The notes: generated by a model from the letters alone, not told the origin. Positions 1 through 10,931 are shown, numbered from the stretch's first letter. The stretch: 64,000 nucleotides of DNA from Prostheceraeus crozeri (GCA_907163375.1 CAJQUW010011593.1:186001-250000), one strand, 5' to 3'. Made by a program: numbers and translations.

Positions 1-1190
1 GATAGCATCAACTTTGCCTAAGAATTTACACATTTCTTTTGATTGAAGCAATCATGCATTCTCGAAAATCTCTCCTATTTGATTATTCTGATACATGGGT
101 AAAACGTGAAAACAATGGCTCCTTCGATGTCACAATGGGAAGCTTTGATGGTGCAGAAATTTGTGAATTGGTGGGTCATAACTTTTTGCATGAATGAAGC
201 AACCGATTTGGAAAAGACAGCATTGGTCTCTTCAGAGATGACGGGCCATCCGCTGATAAAGAAAGAAAGTAAATGATAAAAATCTTTCAAAAGCATGAAT
301 TAAAAATTACTGCTGAATGTAATATCAAATCAACAGATTTTTTGGACGCATACTTCGATCTACAAAGTGGACAGTATAAACCGTATAATAAACCAAATCA
401 GAACCCAATTTATATCAACGTGAAATCAAATCACCCACCTACAATTATAAAAGAAATCCCAAACATGATCGAAAGCAGACTATCGAATCTATCTTGCGAT
501 GCTGAAGAATTCAACCTGGCAAATCCATTTTATCAAAGAGTACTGACCATAAGTGATTTTAAAAAAGATCTTTGCTTCCAAGAAAGCAAAACATCAAATA
601 TAAGAAAGAGAAAGGTTATTTGGTTCAATCCTCCATACTCCTTAAATGTGAAAACCAACGTCGGCAAACGTTTTTTGAATATGATCAGTCAACACTTTCA
701 TCAACAACATAAGTATCACAAACTTATTTTTAACAAGAATACTGTCAAAGTCAGCTATTGTTGCATGCCTAATATGGGCAACATCATTAAAAATCATAAT
801 TCAAGAATCCTGAACAATGTAAGAAGTAATGAAGTAACAATATCAACAATAAATGCAACTTCAGAACTAAACAATTGTGCCCCCTGGACGGAAACTGTCA
901 TCAAAAATGTGTGGTTTACCAAGCAACAGTCACATCCGACCAAAATGAAAAAGCATATATCGGCCAATGCGAAAATGAATTTACAGAAAGGTACCGCAAT
1001 CACAAAAAGTCGTTTACAAATATTAGATACAAAAATGAAGCAGCTCTGTCAAAACATATTTGGGATCTAAACGATAATGATAAAGAGTATGAAATCAAAT
1101 GGAAGATACTTCAACAATCAACACCCTACAAATGTGAAACGAGACGTTGCTATCTATGCACATCAGAAAAATATCATATCTTGATGTAAA
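1..1190 (+). mobile_element. Penelope-like element A (copy 1): reverse transcriptase end and GIY-YIG endonuclease, broken
   Basis: The fragment starts inside the RT domain (DSINFA after motif A). It shows in order the motif-B-like GSFDGAE stretch near 140-160 (recognisable in one frame only), the motif-C region DDG near 238, the thumb signature TDFLDAYFDL near 333, the KSNHPP and WFNPP linker motifs, the cysteine cluster CPLDGNC near 878, and the GIY-YIG start AYIGQ near 955 with the RYRNHKKSF helix. This order is that of PLE polyproteins, which pair an RT with a C-terminal GIY-YIG nuclease. The longest open part is 273-1070, and 875-1189 carries the nuclease end in another frame. The element is broken in several places. 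It is nearly identical to the copy at 7834-8750. Confidence 0.9.
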
Positions 1191-1727
1191 GAGGCCAAAG
1201 TCTTTTGAACAAAAAGTCAGAAATTATTTCTACATGCCGACACAGGCGAAAATATATCTTGGCCAATGCAAAATAACATTGATGTCTAACGTTAATATAT
1301 ATTAGTAAATGTGAGATGGAAATTATTCATTATACAAGTTTTATTAAATAGGATATCGTTTTGTAATTTTAAGAATTTGTGTAAACTTCTTTTCCTTTTG
1401 TGCTGAGATGTTTAAAAGCAATCTTTGAATACTATTTTATTATAAGAAATTTCGAAGATTCGTAGAAATGAGCTCTAATGGATCCATTGTATTCATGCTG
1501 ATTCATGCGTGTTTTCAAAAGATTAGTCGTATAACTTATGTATTGAGTGTATACTAGCCTTCGGCTCGGAGATTCTCACTGTGTAACTCCTCGCAGATAG
1601 TAGGTTACTGTACATGTATCCTCTTCTCACTTTTTATTTAATTCCTTGATAGGCAGTCAAACTGCGAAATCGATCAGCATAAACATCATTTGAGAATCTG
1701 GCTGGAGCCGTTTGCGTTTCCTGTTTT

Positions 1728-1730
<3 letters not shown>
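1191..1730 (+). other. 3' flank of PLE A
   Basis: AT-rich non-coding sequence lies between the nuclease end and a TA array. It contains the hairpin motif at 1644-1680 that recurs after other PLEs in this window, so it is probably the element's 3' untranslated or pseudo-LTR part. Copy 2 carries the same sequence at 8752-9290. No gene was seen. Confidence 0.6.
1644..1680 (+). other. Recurrent PLE 3' hairpin motif (CCTTGA-stem-GAAA)
   Basis: The motif is CCTTGATA, then the stem GCAGT/ACTGC with a CAA loop, then GAAATCGATC. The same layout occurs at 9204-9240 (copy 2), 3391-3430 and 10761-10800 (plus), about 1979-2018 and 9351-9390 (minus), 7099-7134 (plus), 12883-12923 (minus) and 50101-50136 (minus), in each case at or just after a PLE remnant. 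PLEs are known to carry hammerhead-ribozyme motifs in their terminal parts. This sequence lacks the canonical CTGANGA box, so a link to that ribozyme is only inference. Confidence 0.6.
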
Positions 1731-1731
<1 letters not shown>

Positions 1732-1764
<33 letters not shown>

Positions 1765-1930
1765 AAATTAAATCCCACAGGTCATCAAGAAAAAAGCTTT
1801 GATTTGTTTCAGTGGGCACTGAAACAAATCAAAGCTTTTTTCTTGATGACCTGTGGGATTTAATTTATTCTATATTTTTATCCATTTCTGAATTTTCTGT
1901 TATACTATATATATATATATATATATATAT
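1732..1930. repeat. TA array split by a palindrome-bearing block (copy 1 only)
   Basis: A (TA)n tract at 1732-1760 and another at about 1907-1930 flank about 150 bp of unique sequence that holds a perfect inverted repeat. The matching place in copy 2 (9292-9303) is only a short TA run, so the block was gained in copy 1 or lost from copy 2. Confidence 0.85.
1761..1870. repeat. Perfect 54-bp inverted repeat, 2-bp loop
   Basis: Positions 1761-1814 are the exact reverse complement of 1817-1870, with GG at the centre. The arms begin with GAATAAATTAAATCCCACAG. A near-loopless perfect palindrome would form a long cruciform or hairpin. It could be a tiny foldback element or a template-switch product. 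Confidence 0.95.
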
Positions 1931-2907
1931 AGTAAAAAAGGAAAAATCAACCAGTTTCACAAAATGATGCTATATCTTGTGCCGATCGATTTCACAACCT
2001 ATCAGTTGATTGTCAAGGCACTAAATGAAACAGCACAAACAAAATAATGGAGGAATCATTATTACAGACATCACTTGTACATAGAATTACATGAATTTGA
2101 CATAGCACGATGTGAAAGCTAGCCATTTAATGATGGAAGAAATCGCTTGATGAACATAGCTTCCTTCTTCTCGCGCTCGACTTTTGACTCATTAGGAGGA
2201 AGCTGACAAAATGGTGCTGCACAGAATTCATGGCCACACGCAGCAATATGGCGACTCACTTTTAAGAAAGAGTTCTGTTCTCGAAAAATTTGCTGCCGAT
2301 GCACGGTAATACGATGTCGAAAAACATCTCCGGTCTGACCGATGTAGTATTGGCCACACTTACAACACTGCAACTTAAATATCACGTTAGAAGGGAGGCA
2401 CGTTAAGTTCTGATTAATATTGAAGATTTCCGTGCCTGCTGCAGTTTGAAACGAGACACTTTTACACGTGATCATAATGTCACACGTTCGGCAGCGACTT
2501 TCGTTGCAACGCTGCATGCCATTAATTGTCATTCGATTCTTCTTAGAGAGAATGGATATGAGTGATCTGGGTTGATAGAAGGACGAGCGAAACATGCAAT
2601 TTTCAAAAGCATTAAGAGATGATGGCAAGGTGATAGAGATTGGTTTTATTATATCATTGAAAATATTCGGATTGTTTTCATTATAAGTTCGAATAAACGG
2701 AATAATTGCTTTGTTCACATTCTTTTTGTCTTCTTTGATAACTGGATTTTCGGCCATTTTTATAGAATTGTCAATCAACTTTAACGGATATTTCAGTTTG
2801 ATCAGATGAGATTTTAATTCAGAATATCTTACGCGTCTGTCATCAACATATGTTAATGCTCTCTTAATGCTTTTGAAAATTGCATGTTTCGCTCGTCCTT
2901 CTATCAA
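1931..2907 (-). mobile_element. Penelope-like element B (copy 1), left inverted arm: RT thumb, linker and GIY-YIG
   Basis: A minus-strand frame at 2119-2907 runs through a thumb-like segment (LKSHLIKLKYP), a linker, the cysteine pair CRTCDI, the CCKC cluster and the GIY-YIG core YYIGQTGDVFRHR with the following RITVH helix, ending in FLPSLNG. The RT palm is absent, so this is the 3' half of a PLE. Its 3' flank (1931-2110) holds the PLE hairpin motif. The first ~45 bases of the frame belong to the opposite arm, so the apparent N-terminus is created by the inversion. It belongs to a different lineage from PLE A: the nuclease sequence and cysteine spacing differ. Confidence 0.9.
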
Positions 2908-3461
2908 CCCAGATCACTCATATCCATTCTCTCTAAGAAGAATCGAATGACAATTAATGGCATGCAGCGTTGCAACGAAAGTCGCTGCCGAACGTGTGAC
3001 ATTATGATCACGTGTAAAAGTGTCTCGTTTCAAACTGCAGCAGGCACGGAAATCTTCAATATTAATCAGAACTTAACGTGCCTCCCTTCTAACGTGATAT
3101 TTAAGTTGCAGTGTTGTAAGTGTGGCCAATACTACATCGGTCAGACCGGAGATGTTTTTCGACATCGTATTACCGTGCATCGGCAGCAAATTTTTCGAGA
3201 ACAGAACTCTTTCTTAAAAGTGAGTCGCCATATTGCTGCGTGTGGCCATGAATTCTGTGCAGCACCATTTTGTCAGCTTCCTCCTAATCGTGCTCACATC
3301 GTGCTATGTCAAATTCATGTAATTCTATGTACAAGTGATGTCTGTAATAATGATTCCTCCATTATTTTGTTTGTGCTGTTTCATTTAGTGCCTTGACAAT
3401 CAACTGATAGGTTGTGAAATCGATCGGCACAAGATATAGCATCATTTTTCCTTTTTTACTT
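2862..3461 (+). mobile_element. Penelope-like element B (copy 1), right inverted arm
   Basis: This arm mirrors 1931-2617 on the opposite strand, with a spacer of about 245 bp (2618-2861). The frame at 2884-3396 repeats the same FRSSFYQPRSLIS to YYIGQTGDVFRHR stretch. It lacks about 75 bp near 3289 that the left arm keeps, so the frame ends differently. The arm finishes with the hairpin motif at 3391-3430. Head-to-head partial copies are a known habit of PLE insertion. Confidence 0.9.
3391..3430 (+). other. PLE hairpin motif, PLE B right arm
   Basis: CCTTGACAAT, then a short CAAC/GTTG stem, then TGAAATCGATCGGC. It mirrors about 1979-2018 on the minus strand and shares the CCTTGA start and GAAATCGATC end with the PLE A motif, although the stems differ. 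The differing stems support conserved structure rather than recent copying. Confidence 0.55.
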
Positions 3462-3560
3462 TAACTTCCATTTGCGTTGCACTTTTAACTTATATATATA
3501 GACGTAGTCGAAAGCTATTCAATGCAATTTATCATTGACCTTGTCTTCGTTTTATATATA

Positions 3561-4552
3561 CACTAATCCCAAAAATGTGTGTCACCTTTTAATATACTCA
3601 AATATATGTCGATGTATCTTACCGTAGGCCTACTGTATCAAATGTTTCTGTTGCATTAGTCAAGAGAAGTAATTAACCTAATGATAATCAGTGATATTTT
3701 CAATGTTAGTTCAGTGTTAGCATCGAGGAAGACCTCCTGATGAATTGATGATAATTTTGATTCTCCGAGTAATAAATATTTACTGTACATGTATTATTAT
3801 CAATTGCGCTCTGAGGATTCGTCATCCAGTTTTCGACCATCATGGATTGTAAGTCTTACAAACACTCAATGCCAACTCTTTTGGACACTTTCCTATTCGA
3901 CAGATTCCATCACACATGTTTAGAGTAGTAAGAGCATTTAAGCAATTTATTCTTCAAAAATTGACATTTATCAAAAAAAATGATTAGCTAATATTTCATA
4001 AAAGATGGAGTCCGACAGTCTATTGACGATTCATTAAAAACTAGTCTAAGCATTAACTGAAGTATATCATTAACGTTCTTCGAATTTCACAAAAGAGTTC
4101 GGTTGATTTCCAAGCGGCATCTTATTATTCACTAAATCTCGCTTTGTGTCTCGTTTGACTATAAAATTATCCTTTTGCTAAAATTCAGAAGTTCAACAAT
4201 TTCTGATGTTGCCATCTTCATTACTGAAAAGCCAAAAGTGTCTACTTTAAGTCATCTTTTCTTTAGCTCCCCTAATTTTTCTCTTTGATTTTATTTCTCA
4301 ATTTTTACTGTTTTGATTTCGTTGATCTCGTATAAGGCATGTTTGAGTACAATTAACTTCAAAATCAAAGCTTTCTAAAGTTCAACATTATAATATCCAT
4401 AGAAATATACTTCAGGTCAATGAGTAACTTATGCAAGTCATAGAGTGTTCAATGTTTTCATAGATATATCTAGATTGTCAATTTTATAGCGATGTCACCT
4501 ATTGACATTAGAAAGCAATTCAAAATGGTGACAGACATTTTTGTGATTAGTG
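3561..4552. mobile_element. Non-autonomous ~992-bp element with Tc1-type ends (copy 1)
   Basis: The left end CACTAATCCCAAAAATGTGT at 3561 and the reverse complement of the right end at 4522-4552 match over about 28 bp with three differences. TA flanks both ends, as expected for Tc1/mariner integration. The interior is AT-rich and has no frame longer than chance. The same element occurs at 10932-11923. A decayed Tc1 transposase follows directly, so this may be a MITE inserted beside or into it. Confidence 0.7.
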
Positions 4553-4555
4553 TAT

Positions 4556-4807
4556 ACTCTATGACATTAAAAACGATCCACTTGATATAGAAAATCTCAA
4601 TGGGAGTGGACGACTTTTATTTCATACTGCACTGACGATGGTCGCATTACAGTGCATCGAATGGTTGGTGAGAGGTATTCACCCTGCTGTATATCTTGGC
4701 ATGACCGCTATAGTGGTAGCGTGATGATCTGGGCCGGTATCTGGTACGGAGGTCGAACTGTCGCAGTCATTGTGAATGGGAACTTGAACGGAGATCGATA
4801 TTTATAA
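4556..4807 (+). pseudogene. Tc1 transposase relic (copy 1), first part
   Basis: The frame reads DDGRITVHRMVGERYSPCC and then WAGIWYGGRTVAVIVNG, the central part of a Tc1 transposase around the first catalytic region. It is interrupted at about 4802 by a LINE and resumes at 5362. Upstream of the DDGR motif the frame is lost, and the N-terminal DNA-binding domain is missing. Confidence 0.85.
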
Positions 4808-5361
4808 TAATAATAATGCTTTATTGAAACCAAAATACATAGAGCGGTACATGGTTATGACTGCAAAGTCATGTAAACTGTGAAAATCTGACAAAGGAGT
4901 TGGTGTAATAAGATGGTTTCCGCAGAGGAGCTGACAGTTGCCTTTGATGTCTAACTTTGCTGATATGTTGACGGACGTTGAAAAAGGAGGACAGGCGATG
5001 AGTGTCACGATAATGAGACACTTTGGGGGTGTGTTTAACGCAAACACGATCTAACATTTGTCTTAGGGATGGCTTGTTGTATATGCTGCACCAACGTTTG
5101 GCCAAACGATCCAGACGTTCAAATTTGCAAAAGTGTTTCATTTTCATATCACATACAATGGGCCAACAAAATGATAAACGAGAAAAAACAAGACCCATGT
5201 ATGCCTGCCACACAACATGATCTTCATTACAACTGATCTTCAGACGCTTTACAATGGACATAATACTACAGCATTTTTTGTATAAAAACGAGACATGAGA
5301 GTCCCATGTCAAATTAGCACTAAAGAAAACACCGAGGATTTTCAAATTTACAATATATCGA
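4802..5361 (-). mobile_element. 5'-truncated CR1/L2-like LINE inserted in the Tc1 relic
   Basis: Read on the minus strand, this is the end of a LINE reverse transcriptase (KILGVFFSANLTWDSHV, then RLSFCWPIVCDMK and LDRLAKRW), open over most of 4869-5400. It is followed by an AATAAA signal and a (TTA)n tail at 4802-4822. The piece is absent from copy 2, where the Tc1 sequence runs straight through, which fixes the insertion as later than the duplication. No clean target-site duplication is visible, although CGAATAT is repeated at the right edge. Confidence 0.85.
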
Positions 5362-5517
5362 ATATCGAATATCATATCTCCAATCGTCATCCCAACGGTA
5401 AATGAACTCAATCTCATATTCCAGGATGACAACGCTCGACCACACAGAGCTCATTGTGTAACAACAGCGATAGTGAGATCTGGAATTCGCATCCTCCATT
5501 GACCTTCACGCTCCCAC
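5362..5517 (+). pseudogene. Tc1 transposase relic (copy 1), second part
   Basis: The sequence resumes the Tc1 frame (VNELNLIFQDDNARPHRAH), holding the second catalytic aspartate. It then leaves the duplicated sequence at about 5517 just after the PSRSH motif. The C-terminus present in copy 2 is absent here. Confidence 0.85.
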
Positions 5518-5989
5518 GTAAATACGATGGAAATGGTCAACCGATGAAGATTCTGGAGACAGGAACTTGTTCAGACTGTTCTACCAGTGTTATCACTGCT
5601 GTATTCTTGTTCTCTGTTCAAATCACTGTGGCGTTTGAAACTGCGCAACCATTTCACTCGATCGGTAGACTACCTGGTTCGAAATCGGTATAGCGACCCA
5701 TCCGGCAAGTTTTATGTCTTGAATTTGAATGGTATTGACATTCCCGCAGCTGACCTTGAACTTGTGCGACTGGGACCCTTTCACTGTATTCCTCCTTAGA
5801 ATGACTAATATGATCGACATCATAACTCTTCTAGAGCAGTTTTTGCGATGATAAAAAATCAACGAAGTTTCAACAGCGAAAACTAAGAGTAGAAAATCTT
5901 GAAATGAAAATGATGTACGATAGGCAAAATCTTCTGGAAAAGCGAAAAATGGCACAAATTACTAAATGAGCGAATGGCTCAAATGTATA
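5518..5989. other. Unassigned stretch between duplicate copies
   Basis: This is single-copy sequence in the window. Open frames at 5454-5693 and 5587-5799 overlap each other and match no family I recognise. It may be older transposon debris, given LINE sequence directly downstream. Confidence 0.4.
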
Positions 5990-6541
5990 ATTGGGTGACG
6001 TATAAATGAAGCGACTCACTTCAGAAACGGAGTTTCATCAGATTTTCACGTCTCTTATACGCTCCATCATTGTGTATGCGAGTCCGGTCATGGTTGGTCT
6101 AAGCAATCTTCAAGCTATAGAAGGCTTCAAAAAATTTGATAATACAGCCCATAAAATGATTTTCAACTTGCACTACAAGAGTCTCAACATAAAGAAATGT
6201 AATTGTGCTAAGTTTGAATTAGAAAGCCGTCGACGACGTCACAGCAAAAATCTATTCCATCATATTCAAATGGACAGAACCCACATTTTGCACCCCAGCA
6301 TTGCAACGCGATATCAGTTTTGCGTTCAATACTGCAGAACCTTGGAGCGAAAGAAAACTTTTTTCCTTTTGTAACCGGCCCCATCAACGATGATTTATGA
6401 GAAGAAAGCCTTTAGTAATTTTTGCATGCCCCTTCACAACGGTGCTTGTCCAGCTATGTACATGTATTTCGTCTAACTGGTCACTTTTTCTTGTAGCTTT
6501 TGATTATCATTTTCATTCAATAAACGCTTATTATTGCTATT
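5990..6541 (+). mobile_element. 5'-truncated LINE, 3' end with tail
   Basis: The frame at 6006-6374 carries an RT C-terminal segment (LIRSIIVYASPVMVGLSNLQ, then KKFDNTAHKMIF) typical of CR1/L2-like LINEs. The 3' untranslated part ends in TTCAATAAACGCTTATTATT, an AATAAA signal followed by a TTA-type tail, much like the tail of the LINE at 4802. The two are probably related families in opposite orientation. Confidence 0.75.
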
Positions 6542-6544
6542 AGA

Positions 6545-6960
6545 TCAGAAAAACACTTGAAAATGTGAATAAATGTGACTCTGAAATAATCAACATCATT
6601 AATAATTCTTCAACAGGAATTTTTAATGAGATGTTACTACACATGTGGTCCATCCGTTGGAGATATACCGAATCCTGGTTATTAGATTATGAAAGACGTT
6701 ATGGAACAGACACCATTAAATCTCACATCAAAGACAGAATAAATCTTATGCAATGTGTTGGATGCCGAGATCTTTATGTGGGACAGACGGGCGATTCGCA
6801 TGTAATAACACATTCGAGTACATAGGCAACATCAAGGAAGAGAAATATAGGGTACTCAAGGTCAGCAGTCATATTGCTTGCTTTGCACAGAGCATCGATC
6901 CTCCATTCAAAATGATGCCCATATTACAATTACCATCTCGTGTTAATAGACATCAATAAG
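6545..6960 (+). mobile_element. Penelope-like element C fragment: GIY-YIG region, broken
   Basis: The motif pairs CVGCRDLYVGQTGD and KVSSHIACFAQ follow the same order as the nuclease of PLE B (CCKCGQYYIGQTGD and KVSRHIAACGHEF). The sequences are clearly diverged, so this is an older, related lineage. The nuclease frame is broken. The flank to 7160 carries the hairpin motif at 7099-7134. Confidence 0.75.
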
Positions 6961-7098
6961 AGGAAGAAGAAAAATGGTGCATCAATAGGATATTCAATAG
7001 GATATCTAACTGTACATGTGTAATGTATTGCTATCAGTAAGTATCATTGTGTCTTGTAATGTATTATGTTTGAAATGATTTGCTTGATTCATTAAATT

Positions 7099-7134
7099 CC
7101 TTGAGTAGCCTACAAACAAATGAAACCGGCTGGT
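7099..7134 (+). other. PLE hairpin motif after PLE C
   Basis: CCTTGAGTAGCCTACAAAC followed by TGAAACCGGCTGGTC. It has the same CCTTGA..GAAA frame as the other PLE 3' motifs, but the internal stem is poor. Confidence 0.45.
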
Positions 7135-7159
7135 CAAGTCTATTTCTTTTTCTCTACAC

Positions 7160-8750
7160 TTCGAGTGTTTATATATATATATACATAAGAAGGCCTGTGA
7201 CAATATCACAAAAAAGCTAAATATTGATGCGAAATAAGTTGCAAAGCAGTTCAATGTTGAGACGAAAGTGGGAGGACATTCATCGAAACCTGCTTTCATT
7301 ACTTTCAAAGATCATAAAGACAATTTCCCCAATTCAATAAAGTGCAGATTAATCAACCCATCGAAAACAGAAATCGGAATAATCAGCAAACACATTCTGG
7401 ATAAACATGAGAAGATACTCCGAGAAACCTCAAACTTGATGCAATAGAAACAAACAGCGACAGTTATCCATTGGTTCAGCAATACTTCTATACCAGAAAA
7501 GAAGAATTGCAAATTTATAAAATTTGACATTGTTGACTTTTATCTCTGAACAATGCTTTTAGATAGCATCAACTTTGCCTAAGAATTTACACATTTCTTT
7601 TGATTGAAGCAATCATGCATTCTCGAAAATCTCTCCTATTTGATTATTCTGATACATGGGTAAAACGTGAAAACAATGGCTCCTTCGATGTCACAATGGG
7701 AAGCTTTGATGGTGCAGAAATTTGTGAATTGGTGGGTCATAACTTTTTGCATGAATGAAGCAACCGATTTAGAAAAGACAGCATTGGTCTCTTCAGAGAT
7801 GACGGGCCATCCGCTGATAAAGAAAGAAAGTAAATGATAAAAATCTTTCAAAAGCATGAATTAAAAATTACTGCTGAATGTAATATCAAATCAACAGATT
7901 TTTTGGACGCATACTTCGATCTACAAAGTGGACAGTATAAACCGTATAATAAACCAAATCAGAACCCAATTCATATCAACGTGAAATCAAATCACCCACC
8001 TACAATTATAAAAGAAATCCCAAACATGATCGAAAGCAGACTATCGAATCTATCTTGCGATGCTGAAGAATTCAACCTGGCAAATCCATTTTATCAAAGA
8101 GTACTGACCATAAGTGATTTTAAAAAAGATCTTTGCTTCCAAGAAAGCAAAACATCAAATATAAGAAAGAGAAAGGTTATTTGGTTCAATCCTCCATACT
8201 CCTTAAATGTGAAAACCAACGTCGGCAAACGTTTTTTGAATATGATCAGTCAACCCTTTCATCAACAACACAAGTATCACAAACTTATTTTTAACAAGAA
8301 TACTGTCAAAGTCAGCTATTGTTGCATGCCTAATATGGGCAACATCATTAAAAATCATAATTCAAGAATCCTGAACAATGTAAGAAGTAATGAAGTAACA
8401 ATATCAACAATAAATGCAACTTCAGAACTAAACAATTGTGCCCCCTGGACGGAAACTGTCTTCAAAAATGTGTGGTTTACCAAGCAACAGTCACATCCGA
8501 CCAAAATGAAAAAGCATATATTGGCCAAAGCGAAAATGAATTTACAGAAAGGTACCGCAATCACAAAAAGTCGTTTACAAATATTAGATACAAAAATGAA
8601 GCAGCTCTGTCAAAACATATTTGGGATCTAAACGATAATGATAAAGAGTATGAAATCAAATGGAAGATACTTCAACAATCAACACCCTACAAATGTGGAA
8701 CGAGACGTTGCTATCTATGCACATCAGAAAAATATCATATCTTGATGTAA
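7160..8750 (+). mobile_element. Penelope-like element A (copy 2): RT and GIY-YIG endonuclease, broken
   Basis: This is the fuller version of PLE A. The RT core is recognisable in order: AFITFKDHKDNFP near 7290, KCRLINPSKTEIG near 7340-7380, FIKFDIVDFY near 7515-7540 (motif A), GSFDGAE near 7700 (motif B), and DDG near 7798 (motif C region). Then come the thumb TDFLDAYFDL, linker, CPLDGNC zinc-type cluster and GIY-YIG (AYIGQ, RYRNHKKSF). Frame 7834-8631 is open through the thumb and linker, and 8436-8750 carries the nuclease. There are several breaks in the RT. No 5' pseudo-LTR or hammerhead could be defined. Confidence 0.9.
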
Positions 8751-8751
8751 A

Positions 8752-9290
8752 GAGGCCAAAATCTTTTGAACAAAAAGTCAGAAATTATTTCTACATGCCG
8801 ACACAGGCGAAAATATATCTTGGCCAATGCAAAATAACATTGATGTCTAACATTAATATATATTAGTAAATGTGGGATGGAAATTATTCATTATACAAGT
8901 TTTATTAAATAGGATATCGTTTTGTAATTTTAAGAATTTCTGTAAACTTCTTTTCCTTTTGTGCTGAGTTGTTTAAAAGCAATCTTTGAATACTATTTTA
9001 TTATAAGAAATTTCGAAGATTCGTAGAAATGAGCTCTAATGGATCCATTGTATTCATGCTGATTCATGCGTGTTTTCAAAAGATTAGTCGTATAACTTAT
9101 GTATTGAGTGTATACTAGCCTTCGGCTCGGAGATTCTCACTGTGTAACTCCTCGTAGATAGTAGGTTACTGTACATGTATCCTCTTCTCACTTTTTATTT
9201 AATTCCTTGATAGGCAGTCAAACTGCGAAATCGATCAGCATAAACATCATTTGAGAATCTGGCTGGCGCCGTTTGCGTTTCCTGTTTTTT
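8752..9290 (+). other. 3' flank of PLE A, copy 2
   Basis: Matches 1191-1730, including the hairpin motif at 9204-9240. It ends at a short TA run. No coding signal was seen. Confidence 0.6.
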
Positions 9291-9303
9291 CTATATATAT
9301 ATA

Positions 9304-10240
9304 GTAAAAAAGGAAAAATCAACCAGTTTCACAAAATGATGCTATATCTTGTGCCGATCGATTTCACAACCTATCAGTTGATTGTCAAGGCACTAAATGA
9401 AACAGTACAAACAAAATAATGGAGGAATCATTATTACAGACATCACTTGTACATAGAATTACATGAATTTGACATAGCACGATGTGAAAGCTAGCCATTT
9501 AATGATGGAAGAAATCGCTTGATGAACATAGCTTCCTTCTTCTCGCGCTCAACTTTTGACTCATTAGGAGGAAGCTGACAAAATGGTGCTGCACAGAATT
9601 CATGGCCACACGCAGCAATATGGCGACTCACTTTTAAGAAAGAGTTCTGTTCTCGAAAAATTTGCTGCCGATGCACGGTAATACGATGTCGAAAAACATC
9701 TCCGGTCTGACCGATGTAGTATTGGCCACACTTACAGCACTGCAACTTAAATATCACGTTAGAAGGGAGGCACGTTAAGTTCTGATTAATATTGAAGATT
9801 TCCGTGCCTGCTGCAGTTTGAAACGAGACACTTTTACACGTGATCATAATGTCACACGTTCGGCAGCGACTTTCGTTGCAACGCTGCATGCCATTAATTG
9901 TCATTCGATTCTTCTTAGAGAGAATGGATATGAGTGATCTGGGTTGATAGAAGGATGAGCGAAACATGCAATTTTCAAAAGCATTAAGAGATGATGGCAA
10001 GGTGATAGAGATTGGTTTTATTATATCATTGAAAATATTCGGATTGTTTTCATTATAAGTTCGAATAAACGGAATAATTGCTTTGTTCACATTCTTTTTG
10101 TCTTCTTTGATAACTGGATTTTCGGCCATTTTTATAGAATTGTCAATCAACTTTAACGGATATTTCAGTTTGATCAGATGAGATTTTAATTCAGAATATC
10201 TTACGCGTCTGTCATCAACATATGTTAATGCTCTCTTAAT
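9304..10240 (-). mobile_element. Penelope-like element B (copy 2), left inverted arm
   Basis: The minus-strand frame at 9491-10150 gives the same linker, CRTCDI cysteine pair and YYIGQTGDVFRHR nuclease as copy 1. The thumb segment continues upstream in the same sequence. The 3' flank holds the hairpin motif at about 9351-9390. Confidence 0.9.
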
Positions 10241-10830
10241 GCTTTTGAAAATTGCGTTTCGCTCGTCCTTCTATCAACCCAGATCACTCATATCCATTCT
10301 CTCTAAGAAGAATCGAATGACAATTAATGGCATGCAGCGTTGCAACGAAAGTCGCTGCCGAACGTGTGACATTATGATCACGTGTAAAAGTGTCTCGTTT
10401 CAAACTGCAGCAGGCACGGAAATCTTCAATATTAATCAGAACTTAACGTGCCTCCCTTCTAACGTGATATTTAAGTTGCAGTGTTGTAAGTGTGGCCAAT
10501 ACTACATCGGTCAGACCGGAGATGTTTTTCGACATCGTATTACCGTGCATCGGCAGCAAATTTTTCGAGAACAGAACTCTTTCTTAAAAGTGAGTCGCCA
10601 TATTGCTGCGTGTGGCCATGAATTCTGTGCAGGACCATTTTGTCAGCTTCCTCCTAATCGTGCTCACATCGTGCTATGTCAAATTCATGTAATTCTATGT
10701 ACAAGTGATGTCTGTAATAATGATTCCTCCATTATTTTGTTTGTGCTGTTTCATTTAGTGCCTTGACAATCAACTGATAGGTTGTGAAATCGATCGGCAC
10801 AAGATATAGCATCATTTTTCCTTTTTTACT
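10236..10830 (+). mobile_element. Penelope-like element B (copy 2), right inverted arm
   Basis: The plus-strand frame at 10239-10766 mirrors the left arm, and the hairpin motif follows at 10761-10800. At the junction it differs from copy 1 by a small gap (TTGCGTTTCGC against TTGCATGTTTCGC). The palindromic arrangement therefore predates the large duplication. Confidence 0.9.
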
Positions 10831-10867
10831 TAACTTCCATTTGCTTTGCACTTTTAACTTATATATA

Positions 10868-10930
10868 TATAGACGTAGTCGAAAGCTATTCAATGCAATT
10901 TATCATTGACCTTGTCTTCGTTTTATATAT
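10868..10930 (+). repeat. ~60-bp direct repeat flanking the Tc1 block (left)
   Basis: The segment containing GTCGAAAGCTATTCAATGCA and CATTGACCTTGTCTTCGTTT, placed between TA runs, also occurs at 3495-3556 and at 12724-12785. In copy 2 the left and right occurrences bracket the Tc1-end element and the Tc1 relic. Confidence 0.8.
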
Positions 10931-10931
10931 A

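Larger units (their letters stand above)
1..5517. repeat. Large recent duplication, copy 1 (cut by window edge)
   Basis: This stretch is repeated nearly base for base at 7562-12330, with an offset of 7561 at its start. The differences seen are scattered single substitutions, a different TA-array length near 1730-1930, a palindrome block at 1761-1870 found only here, and a LINE insertion at about 4802-5361 found only here. Similarity stops abruptly near 5517, where copy 2 continues into the rest of a Tc1 transposase and this copy does not. The window opens inside the repeat, in the middle of a PLE reverse transcriptase, so the true left end is not visible. Confidence 0.95.

Noticed and set aside
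3391-3430. A canonical hammerhead ribozyme in the PLE 3' flank
   Set aside because: The sequence has a CTGATAG run and GAAA, but the CTGANGA core and a proper third stem are missing. It is reported only as a recurring hairpin.
5454-5799. Two overlapping frames as a host gene
   Set aside because: They conflict with each other, and the sequence lies between transposon relics.
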